This document shows, one piece after another, positions 1 through 12,300 of a stretch of DNA of 64,000 nt (its first letter is position 1; each line of letters starts with the position of its first letter). The stretch is taken from assembly GCA_006176705.1 (NCBI GenBank), contig QRFJ01000021.1, positions 2,252,208 through 2,316,207 on the forward strand. Reading direction: 5' to 3'. The position numbers and the translations under genes are program-made. Source of the stretch: Cocos nucifera. Taxonomy: Eukaryota; Streptophyta; Magnoliopsida; Arecales; Arecaceae. The notes under the pieces were generated by a model. It was given only the letters and a program-made list of their open reading frames with translations. It was not told the DNA's origin and did no database searches.

Positions 1-122
1 GCCGACCGGAGACCGATCGCCGCCGACCCTTGCTTCACCGCCTCCATCGCGTAGTCCACCTGGAACAGCCACCCCGCGGGGCTCCATGTCGTCACGTCCG
101 TGTCGTACTGGTTCCGGAACAT
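1..122 (-). CDS. Proteasome subunit alpha type-1, first exon, partial at left edge
   Basis: This encodes the N-terminus of the 20S proteasome subunit alpha-1 (plant PAF type). The family forms the outer ring of the core particle that degrades ubiquitin-tagged proteins in cytosol and nucleus. The ATG at 122 opens a frame that stays open to the window edge (40 codons plus two bases) and begins MFRNQYDTDVTTWSPAGW, continuing with FQVDYAMEAVKQGSAAIGLR. That is the alpha-subunit N-terminal signature followed by the start of the Ntn-hydrolase fold. Two residues are odd. The signature normally reads GRLFQVEYA; here the arginine is Trp18 and the glutamate is Asp23. Both positions are close to invariant in the family, so this may be a diverged paralog or a pseudogene. 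The remainder lies left of the window, so intactness cannot be judged. The family call is secure; functionality is not. Confidence 0.85.
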   Translation of the reverse strand, partial: MFRNQYDTDVTTWSPAGWLFQVDYAMEAVKQGSAAIGLRS

Positions 123-234
123 CTTCGTTCTACGACTCAAACAAAGGCTCTGCTTTTTCCGATCGCCGCTGTTCTACTTCTCCGACTACTACCGGTGGAT
201 ACTGTAAGTGCTTCTTTTGTTGCTGTTGGGATTT

Positions 235-242
235 TATTTATA
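235..242 (-). promoter_or_regulatory. Candidate TATA box of the proteasome subunit gene
   Basis: On the minus strand this reads TATAAATA, 113 bases upstream of the ATG at 122. Sequence and spacing suit a plant core promoter, but no transcript start is visible. The rest of 123-420 is mixed-composition upstream sequence without a recognisable gene. Confidence 0.35.
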
Positions 243-420
243 TCTACCGAGTTGCCTGGGTTTTCTTGTTTCCGAAGGTGACCGGAAATGACGTCGATCC
301 GGTGGTTCTTCCGGTGGTAGCTGAACTGCCCGAACACACCGCCGGGCCATGGTTTGGGCCGGACGTCACTGCATTAAGGCCATCATTAGAGAACCATAGT
401 AGACCTGCTTAACGGACTGG

Positions 421-940
421 CCGACCCAGATTCAGATCAGGCTCATCCTAAGTCTTCGTTAATTTTTCAGCTCCAAATCCGGCCCAGCCTGACGTTTGGG
501 CTGATTTTTTGAGACCTAGCCCGCTATTTATTGGGTTTCGGGCTTTCAGGCCGGGCTACGAGCCTAAGAGCCTCTCTCTCTAAAAAAAAAAAAAAAAAAA
601 AAAAGAAAAGAAAAGAAGAGAGAGAGCACTTGAAGGGAGGAGGAGATGGGGAGGAGGGATGGGGGTGATCGGCTTGGCAGGAGAGAGGAGGGGAGCGCGA
701 GGTTGGATTGGGGGCCGTTGGGGTAGTGAGAGGAGGAGGGGAGGGGGAGGTGGGACGGGGAGCAACTAGCTGGTGGGAGGAGTAGATGGAGAGGTAGGAT
801 GAGAGGGGGCTGGGGCGATGGGAGGAGGTGGGAGAAAGGGAAGGGGAGGTTGCACAGGTGGTGTGAGAAGAGAGGGGTAGGTGGGATAGTTAGGGTATGG
901 TGGGATAGTTAGGGTATGGCTGTGAGGTCAGACTTATTAG
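421..940. repeat. Poly-A run and purine-rich low-complexity tract
   Basis: An A-run at 582-604 is followed by about 300 bases of GGAGG/GAGAG-type purine-rich sequence. Near its end a 19-base unit, GTGGGATAGTTAGGGTATG, occurs twice head to tail (881-899 and 900-918). The same purine-rich texture resumes after 1386, so the MITE at 941-1378 appears to have inserted into this tract. No coding signal was seen. Confidence 0.7.
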
Positions 941-1378
941 TACAGATGGAAATAGGTCAGGCGGCCTATCAGGGTCTACAGCCTAGCCTACTGTTGGTTT
1001 GATCTATTTATCTAAATAAGTTAGGCACAGACTTTTAAAAAAGCTTGTTTAAATAAATAGATCAGGCCTAAAATTTTAAAGCCTGGTCTGAAAGCTTGTA
1101 AGCCAGCCTGTATAAGAGTAGTCTGTATTATGTTTGATAGACCTTTAGGCTTATGCTGAGATCTTGAAGGTCTAGGCCTATTGGTCTATTTAAAAATTTT
1201 AATATTTATAGATTTTTAAATAAGCTTTTAGGTTAAATCAGGCTTTTTTATTTCATAAAATAGACCAGGCCAAGCTTCATTTTAAGTCTGAACCAGTCCA
1301 ACGGGTCAGACTCAGACTAGTATTTTATAATACAGGCTTGGCCTGTTTAAGCCAAAGGCTGGCCTGTTTCCACCCCTA
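941..1378. mobile_element. hAT-like MITE (non-autonomous DNA transposon)
   Basis: The 438-base element has imperfect terminal inverted repeats of about 22 bases. The left end is TACAGATGGAAATAGGTCAG; the right end read in reverse complement is TAGGGGTGGAAACAGGCCAG. It is flanked by an 8-base direct repeat with one mismatch, CTTATTAG (933-940) and CTCATTAG (1379-1386). Eight-base target-site duplications and TAGGGGTGG-like ends are typical of hAT elements. No transposase is encoded, and the interior is rich in short GGCCT/AGGCC motifs and AT. Confidence 0.65.
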
Positions 1379-1609
1379 CTCATTAGGAGGAGGGAAGGGA
1401 GAGATGAGATGGGGGCAGTCAAGATGGTGGGAGGAGGAGGCAGGAGGGAGGGGAGCTGGGATGGGGGATAGTTAGGGTGGTGAGAGGAGGGGAGAGGGAG
1501 GTGGAACGGGGGAAGATCAAAGAGGTGGGAGAAAGAGAAGGAGAAGAGTATGGTTGAGAGAATGATGAGGGCAAGATGACTTATATAATTTCAGAATGGT
1601 TGAGAGATC

Positions 1610-2283
1610 TGACTTTTCAAAAATAGTTTGATCTTTGAGAATGAGGTGGTGCTTGCACACCGAATGTTGAAGAGAGCCACCTCCTTAGTTGCAGAGTATA
1701 GCTATTTCGATGCTGTTGGCCCGTCTTTTAATGTTCCTATTTCTTTAGGACTTTTATGCTAAGTTATTTTCATTTCTTGAGAGACTCCTCCTTTGAAGTT
1801 TGTTAAGATGAATTTTGAGATAGTAATGATGGTGTAGGCTTTGTCATCCGGAGGCCGAATGCCAGATTGCTGGCGGCGAGGGGGCTCTTATCTTTTTAAG
1901 TTTTCAATTCTGTAAGCTAAGCTTCATACCTCATGGCCAAGTAGCAGCTACAGATGGAGAGAATTTTTATTGAGAAAGATTCTGCCACTGTCATTGGATG
2001 AATTTGGGATAACATGAAGTAGCCGAAGCCCATCCACTCCTCCATGACATCTGGACTGCTCTTTGTCTTTGTTGTGGTATCGGTCCAACATGTTTATCAA
2101 GAGGCAAACAGCACGATAGATTTGATTGCATCTTATACGGTGGAGCACTTTGATGACTGAGTATAAAGACGAGATGAGACATGCCCACCAATCTTACGAG
2201 ATCTTTTGTATGATGATTTTATGGATTGTTCTCATATTAGAGTGGTGATCGCCCGCATATACATACCAAAAAAAAAAAAAAAG
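1610..2283 (+). mobile_element. 3' end of a decayed L1-type LINE with poly-A tail
   Basis: In discontinuous plus-strand frames this resembles the C-terminal part of plant L1 ORF2. There is a linker containing RMLKRATSLVAEYSYFD, then the start of the RNase H domain (FVKMNFE, GFVIRRPNARLLA), then its tail (VQHVYQEANSTIDLIASY, and PPILRDLLYDDF). It closes with an A-run at about 2268-2282, which fits the 3' end of a retroposed element. Stops and frameshifts are frequent, so it is dead. The LINE at 19286-25300 shows the same order (RVIERASYLTLKYSHFD, then VKINFDGS, then IRNSNSRL). The left boundary is a guess. Confidence 0.6.
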
Positions 2284-2323
2284 CAAGAGAGGAGGATAAG
2301 ACAAGAAGGATAAAATGAATATG

Positions 2324-2325
2324 TA

Positions 2326-2390
<65 letters not shown>

Positions 2391-2401
2391 GTGTGTGTGT
2401 G
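2324..2401. repeat. Compound microsatellite (GT)n(AT)n(GT)n
   Basis: A long AT run is bordered on both sides by GT repeats. Open frames across it in both directions are products of the dinucleotide repeat and were not annotated. The stretch from 2402 to 2870 is AT-rich with no recognisable gene. Confidence 0.9.
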
Positions 2402-2869
2402 AAATATATTTTATATTATTTTTATATATTATATATTTTATATAAATATCAAGTCGATGTAAACCAAAGCTCATCTCGTTTGATAGATGGGCTTTAATTT
2501 CAAGCTCAACCTTGCTCTTCGGGCTTTAAAATTAGGCTCAGATCCATTCACAACAATCTGGGCTTAGGCAGGCTATCTGGTTTTTGAATTGGTCTACACA
2601 TGAGATACGGAATAAAAAAATCTTACAAAGCAAGTGTCGGGGAAGGAAATATAGAATGAGCTTTCAATTTTGCTATATTTCTCTTTGTACCCTTTTAAAA
2701 AGAATCCAAAAATATAGAACTCCTAGAGTCACTAGTCCCGTGATTAAAAAAATCTCATACAACATCCTTTTTTTTCTTCCTCATTTTTAAAATATATTTT
2801 TTTCTTATTTTTAAAATATATTTTTTACTAGTACATACTAAATGGGTAAGTAATACCAAGCCAATGCAT

Positions 2870-3315
2870 AATTCTAGATAAATCGATACATAATTTTTAG
2901 AACATGATATTTACTGATATATAATATATGATCATATAATATATAGTTGATAAATTAGTCATTTAGTAATCTAATATACTTATTCAAATAAATTAATATA
3001 TAATTTTTAGAATATTATATTCATTATTATATACTATAGGACCAGATAATACATGCTCACCAACTTTATGATATATATTGTAAGCTTTTTTTTATGCACA
3101 CTTGATAATAATTTAGTATACATCTTAGAGTAAATTGATATATAATTTCTAAAATATATTTATAGTAGCATACACTACATGTGATATATTTTTATATAGC
3201 ACATACCGAATAAATTAGTTCTTTAGTAAGCTAATATACATCTTTAATTAAATTGATACATAATTTTTAAAATATGATGCTCATTGGTATCAATAAATGG
3301 TATATAATTTCTTAG
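2870..3315. repeat. Degenerate AT-rich tandem array, about four units of 110-145 bases
   Basis: A recurring phrase, roughly AAATTGATACATAATTTTTA, starts near 2879, 2990, 3133 and 3251. Each copy is followed by related text containing a GATGCTCATTGGTATAT-like stretch and, in most units, a TAAATTAGTCATTTAGTAA-like stretch. The units have diverged by substitutions and indels. It looks like a small, old satellite-like array; no coding signal. Confidence 0.5.
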
Positions 3316-3324
3316 CTTTATCCA

Positions 3325-3326
<2 letters not shown>

Positions 3327-3384
<58 letters not shown>
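3327..3384. repeat. (AT)n microsatellite
   Basis: About 58 bases of uninterrupted AT dinucleotides. A shorter AT run of the same kind lies at about 3607-3638. Confidence 0.9.
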
Positions 3385-3388
<4 letters not shown>

Positions 3389-3603
3389 CTTTAATTTCAT
3401 GAATTATTAGGTGTAAAAATTTTTAGAAAAAAGAGACAGATTTGGAGGAGAAAAAATAGAATTCGAACCGAGGTCTCATGGACAAAAAAAAAAATCTGAA
3501 AACTCGATGAAAAAGGAAGTAGATGCTCATGGACAAAGAAGAAAACTCGAAAACTTGGTGAAAAAAAAAGTAGATGAAAATGATTGATAAGAAAAAAAAT
3601 AAT

Positions 3604-3642
<39 letters not shown>

Positions 3643-3644
3643 AT

Positions 3645-6001
3645 TATAAAACTCATGATTTTATTGATAAAAAATAATTTTTTAAAAAAATTTATTTTAA
3701 GATGAATAGATCCGGCAACTGGAAGCCCACTCGCCTGGTGCGTGCCTCGTTAGGGGAAAGAAACGGAGCATAGGGCAGGTATTTTAAGTTATCACGATGT
3801 CATCCGTGCAGCTGATTGTGCCGGGCCAGCATCGACCGCTCATCAAGGCAAGTGTCATGGCGAAATGGAATAGCCTAGCCTCCCATTACTTAAGCCCCAC
3901 CATGGGCTATACAAGTTGCAGCGGAGGCGGGGATAAGTAAGTCCGAGGCCTATTTGGGTCTTTTTCTTCGAGGCGTTACCAAAAAGAGTCGTGGGCCCGG
4001 CCCTCCTGACGCTTCTTGAACTTTGTGGAAGCAGTTAATGGCCCATTGAGTGAATATGAAGCTGATGGGTTGCACGGGACGAGCAAAAGCAAATAGCACT
4101 AGCCATGACTGGGTTCATCAATTGTGGTGCAACTGTCGTCGGTCTTCCACTGTGGGGTTGGCTCTTTGATGCCTAATTGGATGACTTGGTAGTGCTGCCA
4201 TTGGCTGTTGTACTCGAGTAAGTCTCGCGAATGGTTGCTCCACCGAACTTTGGATGACTTGACGCCAACGTTCCCTCTGCCAAACAGATGTTAACATCGG
4301 TCGCACCTAATCACTTTACACATGACTTCTGACCGCTGGCACACGCGCGTGCCATTAAATTCAAGAGATTAGATTTTGGTGCCCCTCTCTTTCTTCTTTT
4401 TATATTTAAAATATATATTTCGACAAAAGCAAGAGAGGAAAAACACCACGTTCTATTGCTTGGAAAGGAGAGTGCAAGAGAAATGAGGAGGAAAATAAGA
4501 TAATAAATATCACAAGCTCATTTCTCATTGAATTGATGATACATGTGCCAGCAAGCAATCAATCAAAACCCACACTAGAATAGCTAGATGTGATTTATGG
4601 TGAACTAGAGATATGATATTATGATTCCAATTGCATGTAAACCTTTTCTTTTAATTAGATAATTTTTAAATATTTACATCTTATCCTAATAATCTAACTG
4701 GTGGTCAAGAGCAAGTATATGGAAACAAAGCAGAAAAGAGTCATGCAATCCTTGCTGAATTAGATAAGATTTGATTGTAATAAATTACACACCAAATATA
4801 GAAGGATGGCTGGAAGAGATAGGATTCAACCATGATGTGATGTAAACAGTAGGTCGAAGAATTAGAACCTAGCCATCATTAACCATGGTGCACTAATGCG
4901 CATCCCATTTTGAAAGACATCTTGATTTGGTTCAAAGTGAGATTACGCATGAAAGCGAACTATTGAAACCTTAAGGATCGTGACAACGTAGGGAGATTAC
5001 AGGGGTTGTGTTCACATGTTTTGTTTCTTTGTAAAAATAATGGAGTGCTCCATCTAAAGAGTTCTTAGAGAATAAAATAGATGCATTTTATCTTATTTTG
5101 GTTTATTGTACTTTCTATCTTAGAACCTTTGTTTCTATCCATGGTGGAGTAGAAATGTTGAAAATTTTTGAAGATTAAAGTATTTGGACTTATACTGCTC
5201 TCTATTTTTTTTTTTTTTTGGATCATCATCATCTTTCTGACTAATTTCATATATATTGCTGGTCCTTGAGGTTTGGTTTGTTACCCTTCTCTTTTGGCAC
5301 GCTCAGATTAGAACTCCGCTGACGGATCATGTGGGTATGTCTGGATGGGACGAAAAGAGCACGAATGCTAGCTAGATCTAGCTAATTATCAGAATTTTGA
5401 AGGACTGGACCTTGTATTCTTCCAACTCACACATTGAGACATAACATGATTCATGTCCCCGCGGTCGGCTTTCAGCTCCTTTCCGAGCGTCCACCATCCT
5501 AGTACGAGAGGGGACCTTGTTCCCAGCCTCACATGCGAGAAGAGTCGCACTCGTCATCAAGGCAAATCCTTGTTCGTTCATGCTTCCTATTCCTGCATGC
5601 CAAAGAAAAAAAAAATAAGATCGATGTTGACGGTGGAAAGAAGAGTGGGAAAGAGATGGGTTCTTGGGTTGCATTATTTAAAGCCGCGATGCGGCCAACA
5701 CGAGGGTCCCATGGGGGCTGTCCTCCTACAAGCCCATCAGGGAAAAATAAGATCCCAATCTTTGAATGGGCATTTTGTCTGTCATTCTCAGTGGTGCATG
5801 CCGAGCCGGAACAGGACGTGGCCATCCTGCGTGGGTCCCCAACTTGCTGTTGTCGAGCCAAGTGCCAAATGGAACTTAAGCGCCTCTCTTCTTTTTCCCC
5901 CTTTGGTGAGAACGCGCCTTCTTTCTTTTCAAAACAAAGAAAGGGGCTGGCAAATGGCCAAACCAAGATAGAGCTGCAAGTAACGGAGAGATCGAGTTAT
6001 A

Positions 6002-6058
<57 letters not shown>

Positions 6059-9000
6059 CGCTTGCCTGCTTGAAATTTGTCCCATCCAGCTGCACGTACG
6101 GTATGCTAGCTGTTTACGTGGGATAACCACTTTAATATACAAGTGTTCGAGATAAAGGCCTGAAGCGCCGTTTCAGGTTTTGATTTTGCTTGCTACGAAC
6201 CTAATATGAACTAGATTTGAGTCTAGGATTGAAGCTCAATTGGAGAATCCTGCTCATTGGTCAATGAATCATGCGGCTTTAGGTGAAGACTAAACTTTGG
6301 AATCTCGGGCTTTTCTGACCCGATCTAACCTGGGACATCAACCCGGATCGAACGCTATCAAATCAGTTATTGGGAACTTAGTTCAAGTTCCATGTTCGAT
6401 CCATGGATCAGAACTTCAGATAGAAGCTTGGTCTGATTGGGTCGGTAGCCGGTTGCATTTGAGTCCATTTGACCCTTTAATGACTCATTATTTTGGCACA
6501 AGAAACCAGCGGTAAAAGGTGTGAAATACAATTGGATAATTGATGCTCGGATGGAATAATATCTTCAACATGCTTTCTTTGTTTTTTTTTTTTTAATCCT
6601 TAACATACAATAAGGATCAATTTATTCTGAATGGCGTCGTGGCAACTTTTATCAATATTTAAGGGACCCGAAAAAGAAAGGCAAAGCAGTCACAAAAGTC
6701 CATTCTTAAAGACCAGGAATAACACTTTTGGTTAATTTATTAGAATGTTCTTACCCTTCAAACAAAAAAAGAGATGAGAGAGAGAGAGAGAGAGAATTTT
6801 TTTCATGAAAAGAGAGAAGATAATTTATAATGCCATATATCTCGAGATTATCATATCCAAGCCATGCTATGGATCGTAAAAGGAGCACACCAAAGTAGAA
6901 GTTCTTAAGTTGGGGCCAGCATCTCTTTAATTTGGTGGGGCTAGTTTTCAAGTGCTATTTTTAAAGCATTATGTGATGCAAAGCCCTGGCTAATGATGGC
7001 CAATCTTCAAGCTCAAAACTACATACCCGGTTGATGGGTGATGTCATGGCATGCTTAAATTCTCTTCAAGCCATACTTGAAAGGAAAATTAGTCAAAGGG
7101 CCCTTTAACTTATTCAGCTGACCCCACCAGTGCGGAGAGAACGATTAAAAGGGCAGCTCACAGACTTTACATCCATATCATTCGTTTTCTTTCTTTACAT
7201 GCTGGATCCAAAGAACTCTACACCTTTTCTTTTCCTCCCTACGAAGAGTCCCCTGCCCGCGTATATGACATGCAGGCAGCGCCAAAAGAATTAAACGGCG
7301 TTCTGAACCAATATTATTACATAATTGTGAAGGGGAATATGTTGAACTTACGCTATGAGCCAAAGAGAAATGCACCTCCCAACCTATGAAAACTCTATTT
7401 TGTTTCCATTTGCAATTGGAAAGAAAAGCCACGAGCATTGACGTGAAGGACTATCATGCCCGTGATACTACTTTTCCATGTAAGGAAAGATATGGAGGTC
7501 CCTGTTGGAGTTGTCTTCCTAAAGCCACCTTATACGTGTCAGTAGTGCTGGTTGGTATCCAATGCTTAAATTTCAATGCACGTTCCGAAGTGATAGCTAG
7601 TTAGCCTTTTGTTCATGGAGGCCTTTCATTTTAGCATTAATTAATCCTCTCTTGTTCTTCAAAATCGCTGACGATCTCAGGATCGAACCAACCTTTCCAT
7701 TTTGCAACACACTGCTTGCAAAAAAACAAAAAAAAGACATTCTAGGTGGGAAGCTCGTATATGTCAAATGACTATTGGATTTCACGGTTCATTCCTCAGA
7801 CTTCAATTTAACTAGTAGATCTATGAAAGATCTGCTACGATAGTCTTAAAGCCTATGCCTAATTGGATCAACTTCCGTCACTATCGTTGTTTGAGGCCCA
7901 CACACCAGTGTGACCTTCAGATCCGTCCATGCAATAAATTAAATGATTTGTTGGCTAGCGTCGTATTACATACCTGAGTAGGCAGGAAGGAGGGGACATG
8001 GAATATTTAGACAGAGATCCCTCACTTGGAATTTTTTGGAAATCCAGAATATTTAGTACGCAGAGTTCTTAGCGAACTGTGCAATACAACCGAAAGCAAA
8101 TTTGTTGATGGTAATCCGATAGCATTAACAGCATACTAATTATAGACCAGCAAGAATAGGAGTTCCTTCCAGGCGCAGTCAACATATTTGCATGCACTAA
8201 CTCAAAAATGTGTGTTAGTAAATGCCAATAAATCTCTTTAAAAGCATATGCTAGTGTGCATCATATTACTATAATAACTAAGTATGATTTTTCGAACCGA
8301 TCCGAATTAGATGATTCGACCTATATTGAATTGAATCGATGCCAAACCAGAATAATTAGACTAGATTAAATCGGTTCTATCATAAAACCTCTCCTTCGAT
8401 TTACCTCAGATTAATTTACTAAATTTGGAATGATTCGAGTGACAAGTTGTCCTCTCTCTCCAAACTATACTGTGATGTTTTGAGAGAAGTTCCCTCCCTC
8501 CACTCGCAAACTCCTCCCGATAACTACTTGCAATGGCTCTTGGACGTCCTCCTCCTCTTACAAACATTGATATATTCTTCTTTCTCTTTCTCCCTCCTTT
8601 CCTTCCTCTTTCTTTCTTCCGCTCTAAAGATTAGAGATTTCCCTTTGACTCCTCCTTCCTATTTTCCACTTCTTTTTTCTTTCTCTGTCCAAGGATGAGT
8701 ATTGGTGTTTCTCTCGGCCCTTCTTTTTCCTTCTTTCTCTCTCTCTCTCTCTCTCGTTTTCTTTGGTTCTCAGTACCATCACGCCAAACTAGCAACCAGT
8801 TGGTATGTCTTCTTGTGCTAATTTGAATGTTGCTACCAAGAATGTCCAAGTAGAAACTTATACTCCGCTTGAAAAGCAAAAACAAACCTATGGAACCATA
8901 AGTTCTTGCATGGAATGATCTGTCATCGCAGTGGTTGCATCTTTCGTTTATAACGGGAGTGGTTGCAGTGCATCCTCGCAATTGAGTATTTTACGGACTG

Positions 9001-9255
9001 AGAGTGAAAATAAATTAAATTGGTGAAGTCATTTAGCATTCTTATTCTAATTTTGGTTTGGCTTTCTTAATATATATATATATATATATATATTTTGGAC
9101 AAGCACACGGCTGGCCAAAAACAAGGATAAAATGGTCATTGCGCCGCTCCAACAGACAAATTCTTTTGTCCCAAAATAAAAAAAAGATCGATCCTTGGAA
9201 ACGGAGGAAATAAAAGCTGGCGCTGCTGCTACTCGCCAGTGGCTCCCTGGCCAGC
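3645..9255. other. Intergenic region upstream of the auxilin-like gene, no supported gene
   Basis: No conserved protein was recognised on either strand. Open frames up to 197 codons between 5450 and 6130 overlap one another on both strands and run into a CT/GT repeat, so they look accidental. Composition is mixed, with moderately GC-rich parts at about 3700-4350 and 5440-5990 and AT-rich parts elsewhere. Microsatellites occur at 6003-6054 ((CT)n then (GT)n), 6774-6795 (GA), 8733-8755 (CT) and 9070-9093 (AT). The last lies roughly 280 bases upstream of the auxilin-like start codon. Confidence 0.6.
6003..6054. repeat. Compound (CT)n(GT)n microsatellite
   Basis: About 12 CT units run directly into about 14 GT units. 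Confidence 0.9.
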
Positions 9256-9346
9256 TTGCTGCTCCACAGTGCTCACACTCTCCCACTCTCTCTTTCTCTC
9301 GGTCTGAGACACCTCCCCTCTTCCTCCTCCGAGCGAAACGAGAGAA

Positions 9347-9355
9347 AAACCCTAA
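9347..9355 (+). promoter_or_regulatory. Telo-box (AAACCCTAA) in the 5' leader of the auxilin-like gene
   Basis: AAACCCTAA lies 16 bases before the ATG at 9371, at the end of a CT-rich leader (about 9260-9340). Telo-boxes and pyrimidine-rich leaders are common near transcription starts of broadly expressed plant genes. Its role here is inference. Confidence 0.45.
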
Positions 9356-9370
9356 CCTCTCCTCTTAACC

Positions 9371-12300
9371 ATGGAGGATCCCCCGAGCTATCTTCTAGAG
9401 AACCGCGGCGGGACGGCGGTCTCCAAGAAGACCCCCAATGGGGCGGCGAGATCCGCCTACGCCGACGTCTTCCCGCCGGCGTTCCCCGCCGGGCCGCGGG
9501 ACTACGCCGAGATCTTCGGAGGCTTCGCTACCTCCTGCTCCATTCCCGTTCTCGACCTCCCACCGTCGATCGACGGCATCGACGACGCTCTGTCCGGCCC
9601 CTGGAGCTCCGGCTTCGACTACGCCGACATCTTCGGGGGCTTCGACGGCGGAGACTTCGCCGTATCCTACGAGGAGCTGGTAGCGGAGTCCAAGAGGCCA
9701 GAGAAGAAGACTTTCTCCTCAAACCAGAGGTTTGTTTTGTTTGTATTCATTCTCTCTTATTTCATCCCAATGGCTACATTTAGGGCTTTTTTCCCCTCAA
9801 TTTTGTCCTTTTTGTTGCTGTACTTATTCCTCTTGTAAGCATCATTTCTTTTTTCAAAGTTCAGATTTAGATGACTTGTGAATGGTAGCGCTAATCGTAA
9901 AGCAAGACCAGTATTTAAAACACTAGAATATTTACAGGTGACATGTGATTTTTGATCGATTTCAAGATGTTAAAGCCCAACCTTTTTTGTCGTTAGCTTA
10001 TTCTCGATTCAGATGGGATATATAATCATGAATGCATGTGCCGGTATGAAGATCTGTAACTATGAACTGATAATTAGTTCATTACCTTTGTTGGGCTCTT
10101 GGTTTCGTAGGCTATCCTTTCAATAAATTTATTAGTGTTTGAAAAAGTTATGTTTTTAAACTTCTCTGTAGGACCATCCTTGGGTGATATATTTGCAGAT
10201 GGTACAACTTTATAGTCAAAAGGGTGAAGCATTGTATGCTGGATTTCAAAATATAAAGACCGCAACATCAAACTCCACGAACCATGCGTAAAGGGAAAAT
10301 GACTCCTGGTTTTAGAATAGAAGCTAACTGAACTATCACTAAATAATGTGTTAAAGAAACACTGTTCCTGCTTGCAGCCCAAGGAAGAAAGAAATTTAAA
10401 TGGGGTACCTATAATGATGTGGACTGATGACAGGTTGTTATTGATCAAAATGTTGCAGAAGGTGTTGATGCGGTGATTGAGTGGATGTAGCTGACCTCCA
10501 ATAAGGAAACAAATATTAGTTATGCAATGAATGTTAAAGTCAAAGAAAACATCAAAAAGGTCCCACACAAGATTGCGGGAACTTGACAAGAGTGAGCAAA
10601 AGGCTGGGGTGGCAACTAAGGGTACAGGCCCTTGCCTAATGATGGGAATGTTATGAAACAAGATTGTGGTCCAAAAAAACAAAAAATCACAGGACAGGAC
10701 AAATAATGGAAAAGAAAAGCAAGCTATCAATGAATAGGATAAGTCCTATCATCAAAGGTCAATGATGCTGACTTGCTCCTGCTGGTTGGCACCCTCAGGT
10801 TTTGGTCCTGGGTGGTGGCATGTTACCACCGTATTTTTTCGGGGGGGGGGGGGGGGGGGGGGTGAAGAAAAGAGGGACTATGGGTCAGATTTATGAAATT
10901 GAGAAGATCGTTGCAGCACCAAAGAAGAAATAACCCTGAAAACAGTTGATGGAAGCTTGGAGGGCCCAAAAAGGGAAAATGGAATCTTAATTTTTCAGCT
11001 AGAATAAAAACAGTGACTAAAAGTAAATCCTATGTAACCAAATAAAATGATAATAAGCCTTTATATGAAAATGACCAATAAATTAATAAGCAAACAAGAA
11101 AGTTTCATGAGAACAGAAATAATAGGTTATTTTACAGTTTTCATAGAAGAAACAGATGTAATAATGCACTCTACAATTTATTATAACTAATGTGAGACAA
11201 GCTAGTCAGAAAATGGCAACATTTACGAAGACTGCCTGACACCTCAGGTAGATCAAGGCATTTAACAAGCTGCAGAGAGAGGGGAACATGTCAAAACAAA
11301 GCTTACCCAGTGGTATTTGAATTTTGTATTGGATTAAAAGGAGATCGGTTGGATGCTTCAAATAAAAAGAAATCTTAGAAGACCTTTGGTTTTCCCTATG
11401 GTAAGCAAAGTTTGAAGATGTATCATTATCTGGTTGAAGTGACTACCTAGGAGAAGAATTTCTGGTTACACAGCAATGAGAATGGGCAAGTGATAGCAGC
11501 ATTGTTTGGAATATGGAATTGGAATTTGGACTGCTAAATTGAAACAACAACAAATCTTACTGTTAACTCCCAGTCATCATGTAGCAGATTACCATGTAAG
11601 CCATGCTTGGACTATTGCATATGTTAAATCTTCCCTTTTTGTCTGTGCGTGTGTTTGCATATTCACATGCATCTAGATCTAATAATAAAAATAACCACCT
11701 TAAAATAATACAACTACTTGGCTCTAGTTTTATTGGGCTTTCATTTGCATTTGTGCTATAATATCATTGGTTTTGTGCATACAAAAAAACTAGCTTCATT
11801 TGTAATAATCTTCATTTGCATCTTAGTTTCTTATGAACTATTAAATTTCTACAAACTAGGAATCTATTGTTCATTCTTTTATAATTTTTCTTTGGACTTG
11901 TTTTTAGGATCCCAAAGGAAACAGGTTTCCACCAGCAGACAACAGAAATTTCTGATTTGCCTTCTGAAGGACCCATTGGGAGTCATGTTGCATGCTTGGA
12001 AGGGGATCAAGTCTTGTCAGATTCCCATAGTTCAAATGATGAATCAATTCAGTATGACATGCCATATCACAAGACAGGCCGAGTAAGCAAGGTGGATTCT
12101 GTAAATGGGAAAGCACATGTAACTCAATCTCATGCTTTTCCTGGATCTATTTTTGTAGCTGATGCATGCCCTCCCTCAGAAAATATAAAGAGTGATAACC
12201 ATGCAGATATGGTGAATAATGATCTCAGATTCAGTCGGGATTTGAGTGGGGGGAAAACAAAAGGAAAACAAGAGAAAATCTTTTCACATGTCTCTTCCAG

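Noticed and set aside
5496..5515. Short match to the conserved large-subunit rRNA phrase CTAGTACGAGAGG
   Set aside because: Only about 13 bases agree and the flanking sequence does not resemble rRNA, so it is treated as coincidence.
5453..6126. Overlapping open frames of 145-197 codons on both strands
   Set aside because: Mutually overlapping frames in a locally GC-rich region, running into a CT/GT microsatellite; no conserved motif.
10074..10730. 218-codon open frame on the minus strand inside intron 1 of the auxilin-like gene
   Set aside because: No recognised domain, no supporting motif, and antisense to an intron. It may be chance or a decayed repeat; not strong enough to call a gene.
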